In this document: positions 27,920 to 41,222 of the stretch, in pieces
Numbering within the stretch: position 1 is the stretch's first letter
Layout of the letters: each line of letters opens with the position of its first letter
Assembly (NCBI RefSeq): GCF_900101625.1
Contig: NZ_FMYZ01000013.1
Location: 62,001 to 126,000 of the forward strand
DNA length: 64,000 nt
Reading direction: 5' to 3'
DNA from: Cupriavidus sp. YR651
GTDB lineage: Bacteria; Pseudomonadota; Gammaproteobacteria; Burkholderiales; Burkholderiaceae
The notes under the pieces: model-generated
What the model was told of the DNA's origin: nothing
Seen by the model: the letters and a program-made list of their open reading frames with translations, nothing else
Databases searched by the model: none
Position numbers and translations under genes: made by a program

Positions 27920-28222
27920 TCAATGTCGGTGGTGGTGTTCCGGGAGAGAGGCGGCTGCAACCGGCGCCAGGCCGAGCAGTCCGTCGACACCGTAGAGGCT
28001 GGCCAGCTCGGCCAGTTGTGGCGGCACACCGGTCAGTGCCAGGGCCTGGCCGCGCCCGGCTGCGGCACGCTGCCACGCCAGAAGCACGGCGACGGCGGCC
28101 GAATCGACCTGCACCAGCGCGCTGCAATCCACTGCCACGTCGCCCTGGGTCACGCGCGACAGCCCGTCACGCAGCACGGCGGCGGCGTTGCGGTTGGTCA
28201 GCGAGGCTCCGAACGAAGGCAT
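27920..28222 (-). CDS. mlaB: STAS-domain protein MlaB
   Basis: 100 aa. A STAS fold is seen: 'VAVDCSALVQVDSAAVAVLLAWQRAAAGRGQ' (in fragments) contains the D-S-A loop that contacts the MlaF ATPase. MlaB stabilises and activates MlaFEDB. It ends with a His-rich EHHHRH tail. An upstream in-frame start would run through the terminator-like hairpin, so MPSFGAS at 28222 is chosen. It is separated from mlaC by a hairpin plus T-tract. Confidence 0.85.
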   Translation of the reverse strand: MPSFGASLTNRNAAAVLRDGLSRVTQGDVAVDCSALVQVDSAAVAVLLAWQRAAAGRGQALALTGVPPQLAELASLYGVDGLLGLAPVAAASLPEHHHRH

Positions 28223-28242
28223 CAGGATCGAGGGAAAGAGGG

Positions 28243-28285
28243 GCGAAAAAACAAGAACTCCCGCTCGGCATACAGCGGGCGGGAG
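28243..28285 (-). terminator. Terminator-like hairpin between mlaC and mlaB
   Basis: CTCCCGC/GCGGGAG (or the alternative CCCGCT/AGCGGG) forms a stem, and on the minus strand it is followed by TTCTTGTTTTTTCG. It lies about 68 nt after the mlaC stop and 21 nt before mlaB. It probably lowers mlaB and downstream expression relative to mlaFEDAC. Confidence 0.7.
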
Positions 28286-28352
28286 CGAGCGGCCATTGTA
28301 GACCAGTTTGGTTGCGGTGTGCTGCACCGCAACCAGATCGTGCCGGGCGGGC

Positions 28353-28979
28353 TCAGCTCTTGGCGTTGGCCAACTGGCGATTGCGGTCCTGCAGGGTCTT
28401 GATGACCCCGTCCACGCCTTGCTGGCCGACGATCGTGTTGAAGCTGCCCTTGTAGGCTTCGGTCAGCCAGGCGCCCAGCACGTTGATGTCATACACCTTC
28501 CAGCCCTGCGCGGTCTTCTCCAGACGATAGTCCAGCTGGATCGGCTCGCCCTTGTTGATGACCTGGGTGCGGATCGTCGCGTCGGTGTCTTCCGGCGTGC
28601 CACGGTACGGACGGAACTGGACCTGCTGGTCGCGGATCTGGGCAATCGCGCCGGCGTACGTACGGATCAGCAGCGTCTTGAATTCGTCTGTGATGATCTT
28701 CTGTTGTTCGGGCGTGGCCTTCGACCAGTTGCGGCCCATCGCGATCTGCGTGGTCTTCGTGAAGTTGGCGTTCGGCAGGATCTTCTGCTCGACCAGCGCC
28801 GAGATCTTCGCAATGTTGCCGGCCTGCATGTCCTTGTCGCTTTTCACAGTGGCCATGACGTCGTTCACCACGGTCTTGACCAGCGCGTCGGGCGAGGACG
28901 CGTCCACGGGATCCTGGGCCTGCGCGGCGCCGGCAAAGGCGAAAACGGCGACGACGGGGAGCAGCAAACGCTTCAGCAT
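28353..28979 (-). CDS. mlaC: Periplasmic phospholipid-binding protein MlaC
   Basis: 208 aa. A cleavable signal peptide (MLKRLLLPVVAVFAFAGAAQAQ) leads into the MlaC/Ttg2D domain: 'DPVDASSPDALVKTVVNDVM', 'LPNANFTKTTQIAMGRNW', 'TYAGAIAQI', 'YRLEKTAQGWKVYDINVLGAWL'. It ferries lipids between MlaA in the outer membrane and MlaFEDB in the inner membrane. The ATG at 28979 has a GGAAA ribosome site; a 7-residue extension is possible. Confidence 0.94.
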   Translation of the reverse strand: MLKRLLLPVVAVFAFAGAAQAQDPVDASSPDALVKTVVNDVMATVKSDKDMQAGNIAKISALVEQKILPNANFTKTTQIAMGRNWSKATPEQQKIITDEFKTLLIRTYAGAIAQIRDQQVQFRPYRGTPEDTDATIRTQVINKGEPIQLDYRLEKTAQGWKVYDINVLGAWLTEAYKGSFNTIVGQQGVDGVIKTLQDRNRQLANAKS

Positions 28980-29219
28980 TGTGTATTTCCTTTCAATCAA
29001 GGGCTTTGCTCATCGGCGATGACGTGACGAGCGGGTGCCCAGGGAACCTTGGCCGGCCCGGCCCGACAACTGCCAGATACCGCGCCTATTGGAACACAGG
29101 CGCCAGCGGGACGTTTCACGTTCACGTAGCCCTGGCGCCACTTTCAAACACTTTGTTTCAGAGCTCACAGCACGCTCACAGGCGACTGGGCCCCTTGTCC
29201 ACATTGGGCTGGCCGCCTC

Positions 29220-30224
29220 TCAGCGACCAAAGCGCAACGTCCCGCCCGGACCAATCAAGCGGTTAGGCGGCGGCACCGGCAGCGACTGGTCGGGCTGCGT
29301 GCCCTGCTGCTGCGCCTCCGAAGCCGGCTTGCCATCGGCTGGTGCCGCAGGCGTCCCATCTGCCGGCGAGGCAGGCTTGCCATCGGCCGGCACACCGGGC
29401 TTGCCTTCTGCCGGAGCGGCCGGCATCGCCGGCTCCGCGGACTGGCCGTCGGCCGGAGAAGCCGGGCCGGACGGCGCGGGGGTCTCGTCGCCGTCCTCGC
29501 TCTTATCCGCCGGCGGGTTGCCGTCATAGATCAGGTACTGCCGCCGCTGCATATAGGAGTCACGCAGGAACGCATACCGATCCAGTGCCGCCGCTTCGAT
29601 CAGGTTCGACGCGCCCAGCAACTGCGCGCGGCCATCGACAATCCGTACCCCGGTCGCGGTATTGCGAATCCACACCGGGTAGATGTAGGCGGACGGGTCC
29701 AGCTGGCGGTCCACCAGCATGCCCACGGTGTCGCGCACGTTGCTCGGACCGAACAGCGGCAGCACCAGGTACGGTCCCGACGGCACGCCCCACACGCCCA
29801 GCGTCTGGCCGAAGTCTTCCTTGTACTTCGGCAGCCCGGCCGGCGTGGCAATGTCGATCAGCCCGCCGATACCCAGCACGCTGTTGATCGCCACACGCAT
29901 CGTGTCTTCCGCCGCACGCGTCGGCTTGCCCTGCAGCAGGTTGTTCGCCGCCGAGTACACATCGCTCATGTTCGAGAAGACATTGCCGATGGCAGTCCGC
30001 ACCGGCGACGGCACGTAGTCCGCATACACCTGCGCCACCGGCTTGAGCGCGTACTTGTCGACCTGTTCATTGACCGTGTGGACGCCCCGGTTGAGCGGCT
30101 CCAGCGGGTCCTTCGGATTGGCATTGGGGCCAGTCGCGCAACCGGCCAGCGCCGCTGCAGCCACGATCGCTGCCACCAGCCGCGTCAGCCCCCGCGGCCG
30201 GTGTCCTCTGCCACCGGCGCTCAT
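29220..30224 (-). CDS. mlaA: Outer-membrane lipoprotein MlaA (VacJ) with repeat-rich tail
   Basis: 334 aa. It starts with a lipoprotein signal ending LAGC. The MlaA core is clear to about residue 240 ('DPLEPLNRGVHTVNEQVDKY', 'NVFSNMSDVYSAANNLLQGKP', 'GIGGLIDIATPAGLP', 'GPSNVRDTVG', 'VDGRAQLLGASNL'). It extracts mislocalised phospholipids from the outer leaflet. After the core comes about 90 residues of P/A/D/G/K-rich low complexity with repeated PADGKPA-like units, absent from E. coli MlaA. The start overlaps the mlaD stop (ATGA). Unlike in E. coli, mlaA is inside the mla operon. Confidence 0.94.
   Translation of the reverse strand: MSAGGRGHRPRGLTRLVAAIVAAAALAGCATGPNANPKDPLEPLNRGVHTVNEQVDKYALKPVAQVYADYVPSPVRTAIGNVFSNMSDVYSAANNLLQGKPTRAAEDTMRVAINSVLGIGGLIDIATPAGLPKYKEDFGQTLGVWGVPSGPYLVLPLFGPSNVRDTVGMLVDRQLDPSAYIYPVWIRNTATGVRIVDGRAQLLGASNLIEAAALDRYAFLRDSYMQRRQYLIYDGNPPADKSEDGDETPAPSGPASPADGQSAEPAMPAAPAEGKPGVPADGKPASPADGTPAAPADGKPASEAQQQGTQPDQSLPVPPPNRLIGPGGTLRFGR
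29275..29500 (-). repeat. Degenerate tandem repeat encoding PADGKPA-like units in mlaA
   Basis: Imperfect units of about 24-30 bp encode (A/V)PADGKP(A/G) and S/T variants several times in a row. They are imperfect at the DNA level but in frame, so unit gain or loss would change tail length without frameshift. Confidence 0.65.
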
Positions 30225-30772
30225 TTCGTTCCACCCAGACCTGGCGCGGCGGGCAAGGTGGCGGCACCGGATGCCGGAGCGGCCGGCGCCGGAGCGGCGC
30301 TGCCGCCACCCGCGCCCGCATCGGCCGCCTTGTTGTACAGGAACTGGCCGATCAGGTTTTCCAGCACCACGGCCGACTGGGTCATCGTGATCTTGCCGCC
30401 CTGCGCCAGCATGGCGGTGTCGCCACCGGCTTCCAGGCCGATGTATTGCTCGCCGAGCAGGCCCGAGGTCAGGATCTTGGCCGACGTGTCCTTGGGAAAC
30501 TGGTAGCGCTTGTCCAGGCTCAGTTCCACGGTGGCCAGATAAGTCTTGTCGTCGAAGCGGATGCCCGCCACCCGGCCCACCACCACGCCCGCGCTCTTGA
30601 CCGGCGCGCGCGCCTTCAGGCCGCCGATGTTGTCGAACTGCGCCGTCACGCCGTAGGTCTCCTGGAACGAGAAGCTGCTCATGTTGCCAGCCTTGAGTGC
30701 CAGGAACAGGAGGGCAGCAAACCCCACCACCACGAACAACCCCACCCAGTAGTCGAGCGATTTTTTCTTCAT
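30221..30772 (-). CDS. mlaD: MCE-domain protein MlaD
   Basis: 183 aa. One N-terminal membrane segment (YWVGLFVVVGFAALLFLAL) is followed by a single MCE domain: 'TYGVTAQFDNIGGLKARAPVKSAGVVVGRV' in fragments, 'TSAKILTSGLLGEQYIGLE'. A Gly/Ala/Pro-rich tail covers about 155-183. It forms the hexameric periplasmic channel ring on MlaE. Overlaps mlaA by 4 bp; 36 bp follow mlaE. Confidence 0.95.
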   Translation of the reverse strand: MKKKSLDYWVGLFVVVGFAALLFLALKAGNMSSFSFQETYGVTAQFDNIGGLKARAPVKSAGVVVGRVAGIRFDDKTYLATVELSLDKRYQFPKDTSAKILTSGLLGEQYIGLEAGGDTAMLAQGGKITMTQSAVVLENLIGQFLYNKAADAGAGGGSAAPAPAAPASGAATLPAAPGLGGTK

Positions 30773-30808
30773 GCGATTCTCTTTTCCAATGCGATGGAAG
30801 CCACCGGC

Positions 30809-31585
30809 TCAGCTGAACATCAGCGCCGTGAGCAGGAAGTCCAGTCCCAGGACCGCCAGCGATGCCAGCACCACGGTGCGCGTGGTTGCGCGCGACACGC
30901 CTTCCGGCGTCGGGTTGGCCTCGAAACCCTGATACAGGGCAATAAACGTCACTGCGATGCCAAAGATGAAGCTCTTGATCACGCCATTGAGCACATCGGC
31001 ACGCACATCCACGCCGCCCTGCATTTGCGACCAGAACGCCCCGGCGTCCACCCCGATCAGCTGCACGCCGACCAGATAGCCACCCAGAATGCCCACGGCG
31101 CTGAAGATGGCCGCCAGGATCGGCATGGCGATGACACCCGCCCAGAAGCGCGGGGCAATCACGCGCTGAAGCGGGTTCACGGCCATCATCTCCATGGCCG
31201 TCAGTTGTTCGCCCGCCTTCATCAGCCCGATCTCGGCCGTCAGCGACGTGCCGGCACGGCCCGCGAACAGCAATGCACTCACCACCGGCCCAAGCTCACG
31301 GACCAGCGACAGCGCCACCAGCAGGCCCAGTGCCTGCTCGGAGCCGTAGCGGTTCAGGGTGTAGTAGCCCTGCAGGCCCAGTACGAAACCGACAAACAGG
31401 CCCGAGACAGCGATGATCACGAGCGACAGGTTGCCGACGAAGAAGACCTGGTCGGTCACCAGCCGGAAGCGCCGCAGCAAGGCCGGCGACAACGCCAGCA
31501 GGGCGAAGAACATGCGGGTGGCGCGGCCGAGTCCGCCCACGAACTGGCGTACCGCGGCACCGATGGCGGTAAAGAAGCCGGTCAA
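30809..31585 (-). CDS. mlaE: Lipid-transport permease MlaE
   Basis: 258 aa with about five to six membrane segments. Family motifs are '[23 protein letters not shown]', '[25 protein letters not shown]', '[13 protein letters not shown]' and '[20 protein letters not shown]' (each quoted in part). It is the inner-membrane core of MlaFEDB. Overlaps the mlaF stop by 4 bp. Confidence 0.95.
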   Translation of the reverse strand: MTGFFTAIGAAVRQFVGGLGRATRMFFALLALSPALLRRFRLVTDQVFFVGNLSLVIIAVSGLFVGFVLGLQGYYTLNRYGSEQALGLLVALSLVRELGPVVSALLFAGRAGTSLTAEIGLMKAGEQLTAMEMMAVNPLQRVIAPRFWAGVIAMPILAAIFSAVGILGGYLVGVQLIGVDAGAFWSQMQGGVDVRADVLNGVIKSFIFGIAVTFIALYQGFEANPTPEGVSRATTRTVVLASLAVLGLDFLLTALMFS

Positions 31586-32433
31586 CGCGATCCTCCGGCA
31601 GCAAAGTCGTCGGCCAGCGAGGGACCGGGATAATGAAACGGCACCGGTCCGTCGGCCTCGGCATGCACGAACTGGTGCACGAACGGGTCGGTCGACGCGC
31701 GCAGCGCCTCCGGCTCGCCCTCCGCAGCAATGCTGCCGTTGGCAATGAAGTAGACGTAGTCGGCGATCTGGAACGTCTCCTGCACGTCGTGCGAGACGAT
31801 GATCGTCGTCGCACCCAGTGCATTGTTCAGGCTGCGAATCAGGTTGGCGGTCAGGCCCAGGGAGATCGGGTCCAGTCCGGCAAACGGCTCGTCATACATG
31901 ATCAGCGCCGGATCCAGCGCAATTGCCCGGGCCAGCGCCACGCGCCGCGCCATGCCGCCCGAAATCTGCGCAGGCATCAGGTCGCGCGCACCGCGCAAGC
32001 CGACGGCATTGAGCTTCATCAGGACCAGGTCACGGATCATCGATTCCGGCAGGTCGGTGTGCTCGCGCAGGGGGAAGGCAACGTTGTCGAATACAGACAA
32101 GTCAGTGAACAACGCGCCAAACTGGAACAGCATGCCCATCTGACGCCGGACGGCGTAGAGCCCGTCCTGGTCCATCGTATCGATGTCGGCGCCGTTGAAT
32201 GTGACGCGTCCACTCTGCGGGCGAACCATGCCGCCGATCAGTCGCATCACCGTGGTCTTGCCACAGCCGGACCCGCCCATGACGGCCACCACCTTGCCGC
32301 GCGGAAAACGCATGGAAAGGCCGGAAAGGATGGGCTTGTCGCCAGCCGCGTATGCAAAATCGACATCCGCGAGTTCGACGACGTTCGGGCCGGTAAAAAG
32401 CTGGCCGGGAAGGCTCGGTACGGTAGCGATCAC
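31582..32433 (-). CDS. mlaF: ABC ATPase MlaF
   Basis: 283 aa. Walker [10 protein letters not shown] near 53-61, signature ISGGMARR near 157, Walker [17 protein letters not shown] and '[20 protein letters not shown]'. The C-terminal tail after about 250 is the region that docks to MlaB and the neighbouring MlaF in E. coli. The start codon is GTG; no earlier start is compatible with the gap. First gene of the mla operon. Confidence 0.93.
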   Translation of the reverse strand: MIATVPSLPGQLFTGPNVVELADVDFAYAAGDKPILSGLSMRFPRGKVVAVMGGSGCGKTTVMRLIGGMVRPQSGRVTFNGADIDTMDQDGLYAVRRQMGMLFQFGALFTDLSVFDNVAFPLREHTDLPESMIRDLVLMKLNAVGLRGARDLMPAQISGGMARRVALARAIALDPALIMYDEPFAGLDPISLGLTANLIRSLNNALGATTIIVSHDVQETFQIADYVYFIANGSIAAEGEPEALRASTDPFVHQFVHAEADGPVPFHYPGPSLADDFAAGGSR

Positions 32434-32559
32434 GTTGGCACCGGATTGGACAGGCGGCCATTATAAGGGCTACCACCTATGTGCGCCGGTTGCCGTGTGG
32501 TGATCTCTACATTGCACGTTGGACAACAATCCGTGGCGTTACCGCTGGCCAAGTCGGGG

Positions 32560-33684
32560 TTACGGCTCACCACCCTGCCCCGCCTGCCGGAGAATGACCT
32601 GCCACTGGATCGACTCCGAGCGGATGGCGGTAGCGAACGCCTCCGGAGAATCCTGCACCGCCGTCAGCCCGGCCGCCAGGAGGCGTGCCCGGACTTCGCG
32701 CTCGTTTGTCACATTGTCGAGTTCCGCCGCCAGCCGGGCGACGATGGCTCGCGGCGTCTTGGCCGGCGCCATCACGCCATACCATGCGGCCGCGGCGTAA
32801 CCTTCGAGGCCCGATTCCTGCAGCGTCGGCACCTGAGGTGCCAGCGGCGAGCGCGCCACACCTGTCACGGCAAGCATGCGCAGCGTCCCGGCCCGCACAT
32901 GGCTCTGCACCGCCGAATACGAGCAGAAGCACGCGCTGATGCGGCCCGCCAGCATTTCCTGGACCACGGCGTTCTCGCCCTTGGCGGCCACCAGCGGCAC
33001 GCCACTCGGAATGCCGCGCACGGCGTATTCCGCATACAGATGCGCCGGACTGCCTGACTGGCCATATCCGTAGCTATATGAAGAAGGGTTCGAGCGCACC
33101 GCCGTCGCCCATTGCTGGGGCGTCTGCATCGGCAGGCGGCCATCGATCACCAGGAACAGCGGCATTGTGGCGACGCGTGCCACCGGCGTGAAGTCGCGCA
33201 CCACGTCATAGGGCACCGGCTCCAGCCCAGGCTGGATCAGCATATTGGCCTGATGGAAAAGCAGCGTGTGTCCGTCGGAACTGGACTTGGCGACGACGTC
33301 GCCCGCCATCGTGCCGGCCGCTCCCGGGCGGTTGTCGACTTCCACCGGCACACCGAGCCGGACCGCCAGCCGTTCGGCCAGCAGTCGGGCGACGGCATCG
33401 GCGACGCCCCCGGCCGGAAACGGCACGATCAGCCGCATCGGCCTGGCCGGGAATGACACCTGACGGTTGAGCGCCTCGGCGCGCGGGCTTGCTGGAATGC
33501 TGGCGAGTTGGGCGCCCGATGCGGGGGCCCCCGGCGGCTGTGCAAACGCCATGGCGGCGCCCGCGCATGCGCACAGGAATGCGGCACCCCGAAGCCATCG
33601 CCGCGGGACTGCCTGGTTGGCAGCGAGTGTTGGCAACTTCGCTTTACCTCGCCAAAGCCGCGACAACTTGCGAACTTCGGGCAT
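32560..33684 (-). CDS. Tripartite tricarboxylate transporter-type (Bug) solute-binding protein
   Basis: 374 aa. The N-terminal region holds a basic stretch and a signal-like hydrophobic segment ('RWLRGAAFLCACAGAAMAFAQ') before the binding domain. Hallmarks are 'RLIVPFPAGGVADAVARLLAE', 'VDNRPGAAGTMAGDVVAKSS', 'DGHTLLFHQA', and 'VPTLQESGLEGYAAAAWYG'. Such proteins bind carboxylates and feed a TctAB-type transporter, but no tctA/B is nearby. The start is set by GGAGGAAA 4 nt before ATG at 33684; a longer frame upstream is rejected. The signal is preceded by about 30 extra residues, which is unusual. Confidence 0.88.
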   Translation of the reverse strand: MPEVRKLSRLWRGKAKLPTLAANQAVPRRWLRGAAFLCACAGAAMAFAQPPGAPASGAQLASIPASPRAEALNRQVSFPARPMRLIVPFPAGGVADAVARLLAERLAVRLGVPVEVDNRPGAAGTMAGDVVAKSSSDGHTLLFHQANMLIQPGLEPVPYDVVRDFTPVARVATMPLFLVIDGRLPMQTPQQWATAVRSNPSSYSYGYGQSGSPAHLYAEYAVRGIPSGVPLVAAKGENAVVQEMLAGRISACFCSYSAVQSHVRAGTLRMLAVTGVARSPLAPQVPTLQESGLEGYAAAAWYGVMAPAKTPRAIVARLAAELDNVTNEREVRARLLAAGLTAVQDSPEAFATAIRSESIQWQVILRQAGQGGEP

Positions 33685-33771
33685 CAATTTCCTCCGGGCC
33701 GCAGCGTGATGCATGCGACACCAAATCGGCTGAAAGGGATTCGAGGCAGTCTCTTTGTTATCGTTTTTGGG

Positions 33772-33787
33772 CATTGTACGAACAATG
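33772..33787. promoter_or_regulatory. CATTGT-N4-ACAATG dyad overlapping a -10 element
   Basis: A perfect 16-bp inverted repeat lies 88-103 bp upstream of the Bug-protein gene. Its left arm, read on the minus strand, contains TACAAT, a plausible -10 element, so a bound regulator could block that promoter. The divergent GNAT gene is 122 bp away. Confidence 0.35.
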
Positions 33788-33896
33788 TCCGAGACGGCAC
33801 AGACCACGTAAACCATAGCCGGGTGGACCCCAATGCGGGCCCCGCTAAACGCCCGCCCGAGGCCATCGCGCGGCAGGTGACGCATGACTCGCCCCG

Positions 33897-33902
33897 TATA
33901 AT
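33897..33902 (+). promoter_or_regulatory. Perfect -10 TATAAT six bases before the GNAT start codon
   Basis: TATAAT ends 6 nt before the ATG at 33909. Transcription would begin at or next to the A of ATG, giving a leaderless mRNA. No Shine-Dalgarno sequence is seen. The -35 region has no strong match. Confidence 0.55.
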
Positions 33903-33908
33903 TCCCGG

Positions 33909-34433
33909 ATGTCTGAAATCGTCCTGCGGCGGATGGCGGCCGCCGACATGTCCGCCGTGCTTGCCGTGCAGGCGCAGTGCTACGGCAGCGCCTTGCTCGA
34001 ATCCGCCGATGCGCTCGCCAGCCGCCTGGCGCTTTCGCCAGACACGTGCTGGGTCGCAGCCCTGCCTGGAGGGCACCTTGCCGCTTATCTCTTCACGCAC
34101 CCGTGGCCCACGTCCACGCTGCCCCCGTTTGACGATGTACTCATGGCGCACTGGCCCGCGTCAGCACCGCTGACATGGTTCGTCCATGACATGGCCGTCG
34201 CGCCGGTGGGCCGTGGCGCCGGACTGGCGGCCCGGCTCTACGACGCCGCGCGCGACACCGCACTGGCAATGGGTCTCGCGTCCTCGCGCCTGATCGCCGT
34301 GCAGTCCGCGGCGGCGTGGTGGCGCAGGCTTGGGTACGCCCCGCTGCCCGCCATCGAGGCCGCGCCTCACGCTGCGAAGCTCGCCGCCTATGGGGTCGAC
34401 GCGGTGCTCATGGAGCGTAGGCTCCCGGGCTGA
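33909..34433 (+). CDS. GNAT family N-acetyltransferase
   Basis: 174 aa. The GNAT core is visible: 'IVLRRMAAADMSAVLAVQ' (beta1-alpha1), 'WVAALPGGHLAAYLFTHPW', 'WFVHDMAVAPVGRGAGLAARLYDAA' with the acetyl-CoA-binding Q/RxxGxG/A type loop (GRGAGLA), and 'SAAAWWRRLGYAP', the usual alpha4 end. The acceptor substrate is not deducible. The start is the first ATG after TATAAT and fits the family N-terminus. Single gene; a bidirectional terminator follows. Confidence 0.85.
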   Translation: MSEIVLRRMAAADMSAVLAVQAQCYGSALLESADALASRLALSPDTCWVAALPGGHLAAYLFTHPWPTSTLPPFDDVLMAHWPASAPLTWFVHDMAVAPVGRGAGLAARLYDAARDTALAMGLASSRLIAVQSAAAWWRRLGYAPLPAIEAAPHAAKLAAYGVDAVLMERRLPG

Positions 34434-34510
34434 CGAAAGGCTGACAGCGCGGGTGGCAGGTGATGCACTGCCAGCGCGTGCCCGTACATCCGGCTAGTCC
34501 GCGCACAAAT

Positions 34511-34550
34511 AAAAATCCCCCGCACAGCCTCATGGCTTGCGGGGGATTTT
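34511..34550. terminator. Bidirectional terminator between GNAT and gltD
   Basis: AAAAATCCCCCGCA and TGCGGGGGATTTT pair around a 13-nt loop, with A and T tracts on both sides so it can serve both convergent genes. Confidence 0.9.
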
Positions 34551-34606
34551 CATTGCTCAGGGCGTGGACGCGATCGCGGCCACCCCGTCAACAGTCAGCT
34601 CGACAG

Positions 34607-36070
34607 TTAGCGCGGCAGTTCCGTATGGCCCATCAGGAACGCGTCAACGGACCGGGCAGCCTGGCGGCCTTCGCGGATCGCCCACACCACCAGCGACTGG
34701 CCGCGGCGGACGTCGCCCGCTGCAAAGACCTTCGGCACATTCGTGTAGTAAGCACGATCGCCTTCGGTCGCCGCCTTGGCGTTCTTGCGAGCATCCGTGT
34801 CCACGCCGAATGCTTCCAGCATCGAGCCCACCGGGTTCGTGAAGCCCATGGCCAGCAGCACCAGGTCGGCCTGCAGCACGAATTCGCTGCCCGGCACTTC
34901 CTGCATCTTGCCGTCCTTCCACTCCACGCGGCACGCCTTGAGCGACTTGACCTTGCCGTTTTCGCCGATGAATTCCTTGGTGGCGATCGACCAGTCGCGC
35001 GAGCAGCCTTCGTCGTGCGACGACGACGTGCGCAGCTTGATCGGCCAGTACGGCCACACCAGCGGCTTGTTCTCTTCTTCCGGCGGTTGCGGCAGCAGCT
35101 CGAACTGGGTCACGGACTCGGCGCCATGGCGATTGGACGTGCCCACGCAGTCGGACCCCGTATCCCCGCCGCCGATCACGATCACGTGCTTGCCTTCGGC
35201 GCGGATGTCGTTCTGGCCGTCTCCCGCTACTTCCTTGTTCTGCGGGATCAGGAATTCCAGCGCGTAGTGCACGCCGGCAAGGTCACGGCCCGGCACCGGC
35301 AGGTCGCGCGGCACTTCCGCGCCGCCGGCCAGCACGACGGCGTCGAACTGGTCGACCAGCGCCTGAGCGGAAATGGTCTCGCGGGCGTAGTTCTTGATGC
35401 CGGCCGGCAGCGCGCCATCGGTCACCATCACGCCCTCGCGGAACGTCACGCCTTCGGCCTGCATCTGCTCCATGCGGCGGTCGATCAGCGTCTTCTCCAT
35501 CTTGAAGTCAGGGATGCCGTAGCGCAGCAGGCCGCCGATGCGGTCGTTCTTCTCGAACACGGTGACGTCATGGCCGGCACGCGCCAGTTGCTGTGCCGCG
35601 GCGAGGCCGGCGGGGCCGGAACCCACCACGGCCACGGTCTTGCCGGTCTTGTGAGCCGGCACCTGCGGTGCCACCCAGCCTTCGTCCCATGCCTTGTCGA
35701 TGATCGCGTGCTCGATCGACTTGATGCCCACCGGCAGCTCGTTGATGCCCAGCGTGCAGGCGGCCTCGCACGGTGCCGGGCAGATGCGGCCCGTGAACTC
35801 GGGGAAGTTGTTGGTCTGGTGCAGGACGTCGATCGCCGACTTCCAGTCCTGGCGGTACACCAGGTCATTGAAGTCGGGAATGATGTTGTTGACCGGGCAG
35901 CCGTTGTTGCAGAACGGGATACCGCAATCCATGCAGCGCGCACCCTGGATCTTCGCTTCGCTGTCGGACAGCGCGAACACGAACTCCTTGTAGTGCTTCA
36001 CGCGCTTGACTACCGGTTCGTAGCCTTCGTTCTGGCGCGGAAATTCGAGAAAGCCAGTCGCCTTACCCAT
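34607..36070 (-). CDS. gltD: Glutamate synthase, small subunit
   Basis: 487 aa. N-terminal Cys-rich region carries the 4Fe-4S ligands ('[17 protein letters not shown]', '[10 protein letters not shown]'). Two Rossmann motifs follow: FAD '[18 protein letters not shown]' and NADPH '[15 protein letters not shown]'. C-terminal '[18 protein letters not shown]' is the FAD-contacting end. It supplies electrons from NADPH to GltB. 116 bp follow gltB and contain a GC-rich stem (CGCGAGGC / GCCTCGCG at 36094-36119) that could set the ratio of the two subunits. Confidence 0.96.
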   Translation of the reverse strand: MGKATGFLEFPRQNEGYEPVVKRVKHYKEFVFALSDSEAKIQGARCMDCGIPFCNNGCPVNNIIPDFNDLVYRQDWKSAIDVLHQTNNFPEFTGRICPAPCEAACTLGINELPVGIKSIEHAIIDKAWDEGWVAPQVPAHKTGKTVAVVGSGPAGLAAAQQLARAGHDVTVFEKNDRIGGLLRYGIPDFKMEKTLIDRRMEQMQAEGVTFREGVMVTDGALPAGIKNYARETISAQALVDQFDAVVLAGGAEVPRDLPVPGRDLAGVHYALEFLIPQNKEVAGDGQNDIRAEGKHVIVIGGGDTGSDCVGTSNRHGAESVTQFELLPQPPEEENKPLVWPYWPIKLRTSSSHDEGCSRDWSIATKEFIGENGKVKSLKACRVEWKDGKMQEVPGSEFVLQADLVLLAMGFTNPVGSMLEAFGVDTDARKNAKAATEGDRAYYTNVPKVFAAGDVRRGQSLVVWAIREGRQAARSVDAFLMGHTELPR

Positions 36071-36186
36071 GTTGCATCCTTGGTCTTGCTTGGCGCGAGG
36101 CGGCCGGGCCGGCCTCGCGTGGGGTCAGAATCTTGTGGACGCCGCGAGCCGTGGGCCGCGGCGCCGTCTCGTTGGGCGGCTGCCGG

Positions 36187-40950
<4,764 letters not shown>

Positions 40951-41102
40951 GGGCTGAATTCCGGTGAAGGCTGCGCAGCCAGCAAGGCAGACCGAACGGG
41001 ATGGCTGGATACGTGCGCCTCATTCGCGGGCAGACGGCAAACAGCGGGACCGCAGCGGCGTACACGAGCGTGACGCGCCGCACAATGACTGTGGGTGGAG
41101 CA

Positions 41103-41131
41103 ACTATAAGAGAATCAGAAATGTATCGCAA
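41103..41131 (-). promoter_or_regulatory. Candidate sigma-70 promoter of gltBD
   Basis: TTGCGA-N17-TATAGT on the minus strand gives an RNA start about 145 nt before gltB. It directly abuts the transposase-linked repeat at 41136. Confidence 0.5.
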
Positions 41132-41135
41132 AAAA

Positions 41136-41206
41136 TTTAAATGGGGTCAGAACACATTAAATTTCGCACCAGTTCAGTACCGCATTTAAATGGGGACACA
41201 TTATTT
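41136..41206. repeat. Two direct copies of a TTTAAATGGGG(T/A)CA element downstream of the transposase
   Basis: TTTAAATGGGGTCAGAACACATTA at 41136-41159 is followed by TTTAAATGGGGACACATTAT at 41185-41204. An inverted copy lies on the far side of the transposase gene (42009-42022). These appear to be the boundary repeats of the element. Confidence 0.65.
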
Positions 41207-41222
41207 TGCCCGCACAAATTCC

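Noticed and set aside
36120-36130. TGGGGTCAGAA match to the transposase-linked repeat
   Set aside because: Only 11 bp in the gltB-gltD gap, without the flanking AAAT or the second copy; probably chance.
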